Assembly (NCBI GenBank): GCA_016703605.1
Contig: JADJBU010000026.1
Span: forward strand, 248,001-312,000
Length of the DNA: 64,000 nucleotides
Reading direction: 5' to 3'
Source of the DNA: Candidatus Villigracilis adiacens
GTDB lineage: Bacteria; Chloroflexota; Anaerolineae; Anaerolineales; Villigracilaceae
The notes below the pieces were generated by a model. The model did no database searches, was not told the origin of the DNA, and saw only the letters and a program-made list of their open reading frames with translations. The position numbers were made by a program, and so were the translations under genes. Positions 62,524-64,000 of the stretch are shown here, in pieces. Numbering within the stretch: position 1 is the first letter of the stretch; each line of letters begins with the position of its first letter.

Positions 62524-62880
62524 ATCAAATCAATTGGTTTCAAACAAGCATTGATATAGCCCAAGCCATTATTAGCGGTGTATTCGTTGGCTTAGTCATT
62601 CTGGCTTGACGAACGACGGGCAAAACGTGAACGTCGCCTTTCTGACTTTCGAATTGCCTCTAATTGGTTTAGATCTGAGCCCAAGACAAGTCTTCGAAAC
62701 TTTGATTTGTCCAAAACAAATTTGTCAGGACACAAATTCATCAAGGCAAATTTAGAAGACGCGATTATTACCAACTCAGGTTTATGGGCTACAAATTTTA
62801 GTGAAGCAAATCTACGAAAAACTGATTTTCAAAAATCTCGCCTCTATGGCGCTAAGTTTATAAAACAGTCTTCGCGCTAA
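62520..62880 (+). pseudogene. Frameshifted membrane/pentapeptide-repeat gene
   Basis: The ATG at 62520 opens NQINWFQTSIDIAQAIIS plus a hydrophobic stretch, ending at a TGA near 62607. Dropping one base there restores a frame reading WLDERRAKRERRLSDF and then pentapeptide repeats A/S-N-L/F (SKTNLSG, KANLED, ATNFSE, ANLRK, TDFQK) to the stop at 62880. Either a real 1-nt indel or a sequencing error. No start or function beyond the repeat fold. Confidence 0.6.
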
Positions 62881-63757
62881 CTTACCAATTCTGTCCCCCC
62901 AACCCACGAAATTCCTCCAAACCCCCCCAAGGGCCCCCAAAAAAATTACGATTCGGATTTCCCCCCCTTGGAAAAAGTCAAACAAGTTGAAAACTGCATC
63001 TGGAAAGCCGTGAAGGTTGATAACTCCAATAATTTTCCGATAAACTTATGGAAAGAAATCCAAGAGCAAAATATTAAGTCTGCAAAAAAACGAAAGATGA
63101 AGTCATAAAAGAGAAATAGATATGGAATATTTATTAAATTTCCTGACTTCCCTTGCGTTTCCCAGCCATGGGGCAAATCCACGCTCAAGTCCAACTTGAA
63201 AATGCCGGACCTGGAATAGCGCTTGATATTGAATTATCAATATCTCTTGATCCACCACATCAAAAATCCACAAAGATATGGAAACACCCAGTGTTACTTA
63301 GGCTTTGTCCAAAAATTAGTTAATCAATTCGGCGCAAAAAGCCTCGTAAAATAGGCTCAAATTGCACAAGTTATTTTTGGACAAATCCTTATTGGTCAAA
63401 AAGAACTCTTTCTTCTCCCATACGAAACAGGTAGTAGCGGTATAGAATCCCTGAAACAACTTGCTGAAAAACATAACAGCTTAGTTGTGGCACTTAATTG
63501 GAAAAACATATTTGGTCATAAAAAGACATTTCATGCCAATTATAAACTCAGCGAGTTAGCACAGGGATGGTACAACACAGGACACCTAATAAAACCTAAA
63601 GACCTACCAGAACAAATACAACAGGTTACGAAGTCCCCTCAATGAAATCCACAGAGATATTGAGGGAATTAGCCGAGATATACGTTTGAACTATCATGGA
63701 AGATCTCGATAAAATCAATATCAAAAAAACTAAAACTTCTCGTAAAAAGAAGGTCAA
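62881..63757 (+). other. AT-rich decayed region with gene fragments
   Basis: No intact gene. Homopolymer runs (C7, A7) and low GC set it apart from the rest. Frames that read as protein but are broken include about 63169-63322 (ENAGPGIALDIELSISLDPP...) and about 63352-63645 (FGQILIGQKELFLLPYETGS ... AQGWYNTG), the latter open but with a stop and no start in front. Probably remains of one or two foreign genes. Confidence 0.5.
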
Positions 63758-64000
63758 ATGACAACCCCTACTCCTCAACCCTCCCCCACCCTCCTCAAAC
63801 CCATCAAGCCGGTTGGCATTGTCGGTTATGGCGCGTATGTGCCGCGCTTCCGTTTGCCCGCCAAGGAGGTCGCCCGCGTGTGGACGGGCAAGACCAGCGG
63901 ACTTCCCATCAAGGAGAAAGCCGTCCCCGGGCTGGACGAAGACGTGATCACCATGTCCATCGAAGCGGCGCGGAATGCGATGATGCGCGCCCAGATCGAT
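63758..64000 (+). CDS. Archaeal-type hydroxymethylglutaryl-CoA synthase (partial)
   Basis: 81 codons before the right edge. After a Pro/Thr-rich start the frame reads VGIVGYGAYVPRFRLPAKEV and EKAVPGLDEDVITMSIEAARNAM, matching archaeal-type HMG-CoA synthases (thiolase-like fold); the catalytic Cys lies beyond the edge. AAGAAGG lies a few bases before the ATG. It condenses acetyl-CoA with acetoacetyl-CoA and feeds mvaA. An acyltransferase and OB-fold protein usually follow in archaea; they are not visible. Confidence 0.88.
   Translation, partial: MTTPTPQPSPTLLKPIKPVGIVGYGAYVPRFRLPAKEVARVWTGKTSGLPIKEKAVPGLDEDVITMSIEAARNAMMRAQID

Noticed and set aside
62946..63194. 82-residue minus-strand frame in the AT-rich region
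   Set aside because: No ribosome site or family features; it overlaps plus-strand gene fragments in decayed DNA.

Overview
The window is about 60% GC and densely coded. It looks like a chromosomal contig of a Chloroflexota bacterium, most likely class Anaerolineae. That placement is an inference from the gene mix, not from a marker-gene tree: an archaeal-type HMG-CoA synthase with a class II HMG-CoA reductase, a COX15/CtaA heme A synthase, GltD-like and Reg_prop/GAF sensor proteins, and PQQ-propeller kinases. No rRNA, tRNA, CRISPR array, transposase or phage gene was seen.

Layout. 1-3015 (-): a MacAB-like efflux set, with the permease cut by the left edge. 3291-8620 (+): a GltD-like oxidoreductase, a long TPR protein and heme A synthase. 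8922-17295 (-): an oligopeptide/dipeptide-type ABC importer (lipoprotein, two permeases, two ATPases) with a DinB-fold protein and a tiny membrane protein in the same operon. 17826-22255 (+): a large Reg_prop/GAF histidine kinase and its NarL-type response regulator. 22323-36795 (-): a long run of mostly co-directional genes, from pfkB-type kinase, parA, parB and an amidohydrolase through two histidine kinases, an OmpR-type regulator, CpaE/CpaF-type pilus ATPases, an XRE regulator, TPR, GNAT, V4R and lipase genes to a DsbA-like protein. 37347-41057 (-): the conserved rpmH-rnpA-yidD-yidC-jag cluster, carrying an extra propeller lipoprotein. 41545-49297 (-): adenosine deaminase, Hsp20, and a tightly packed Ser/Thr phospho-signalling operon (kinase-propeller, PP2C phosphatase, J-domain/vWA fusion, FHA protein, response regulator). 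49416-52836 (+): phosphoesterase, ParB-like, DapA-family and lipoate-ligase genes. 53073-56580 (-): dnaA and a GAF sensor kinase. 56654-64000 (+): mvaA, an M20 hydrolase, an accessory cassette, decayed AT-rich DNA, and the start of an HMG-CoA synthase gene.

The most striking observation is at 60101-60769. An organomercurial-lyase (MerB) relative has an in-frame TGA exactly where MerB has its catalytic Cys159. The homology continues in the same frame after the TGA, and 19 nt downstream there is a 6-bp hairpin with a GGUC loop, as in a bacterial SECIS element. The simplest reading is a selenocysteine-containing MerB homologue. The upstream M20 hydrolase resembles the YgeY selenium-metabolism-linked family.

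The second theme is short non-autonomous mobile DNA. Three families of 110-175 bp elements with terminal inverted repeats are flanked by 7-8 bp direct repeats. A fourth repeat family is also present, and one of its copies carries a nested insertion. These elements fill most of the longer intergenic gaps and lie inside the ABC-importer operon, at the parA stop codon and at the dnaA terminator.
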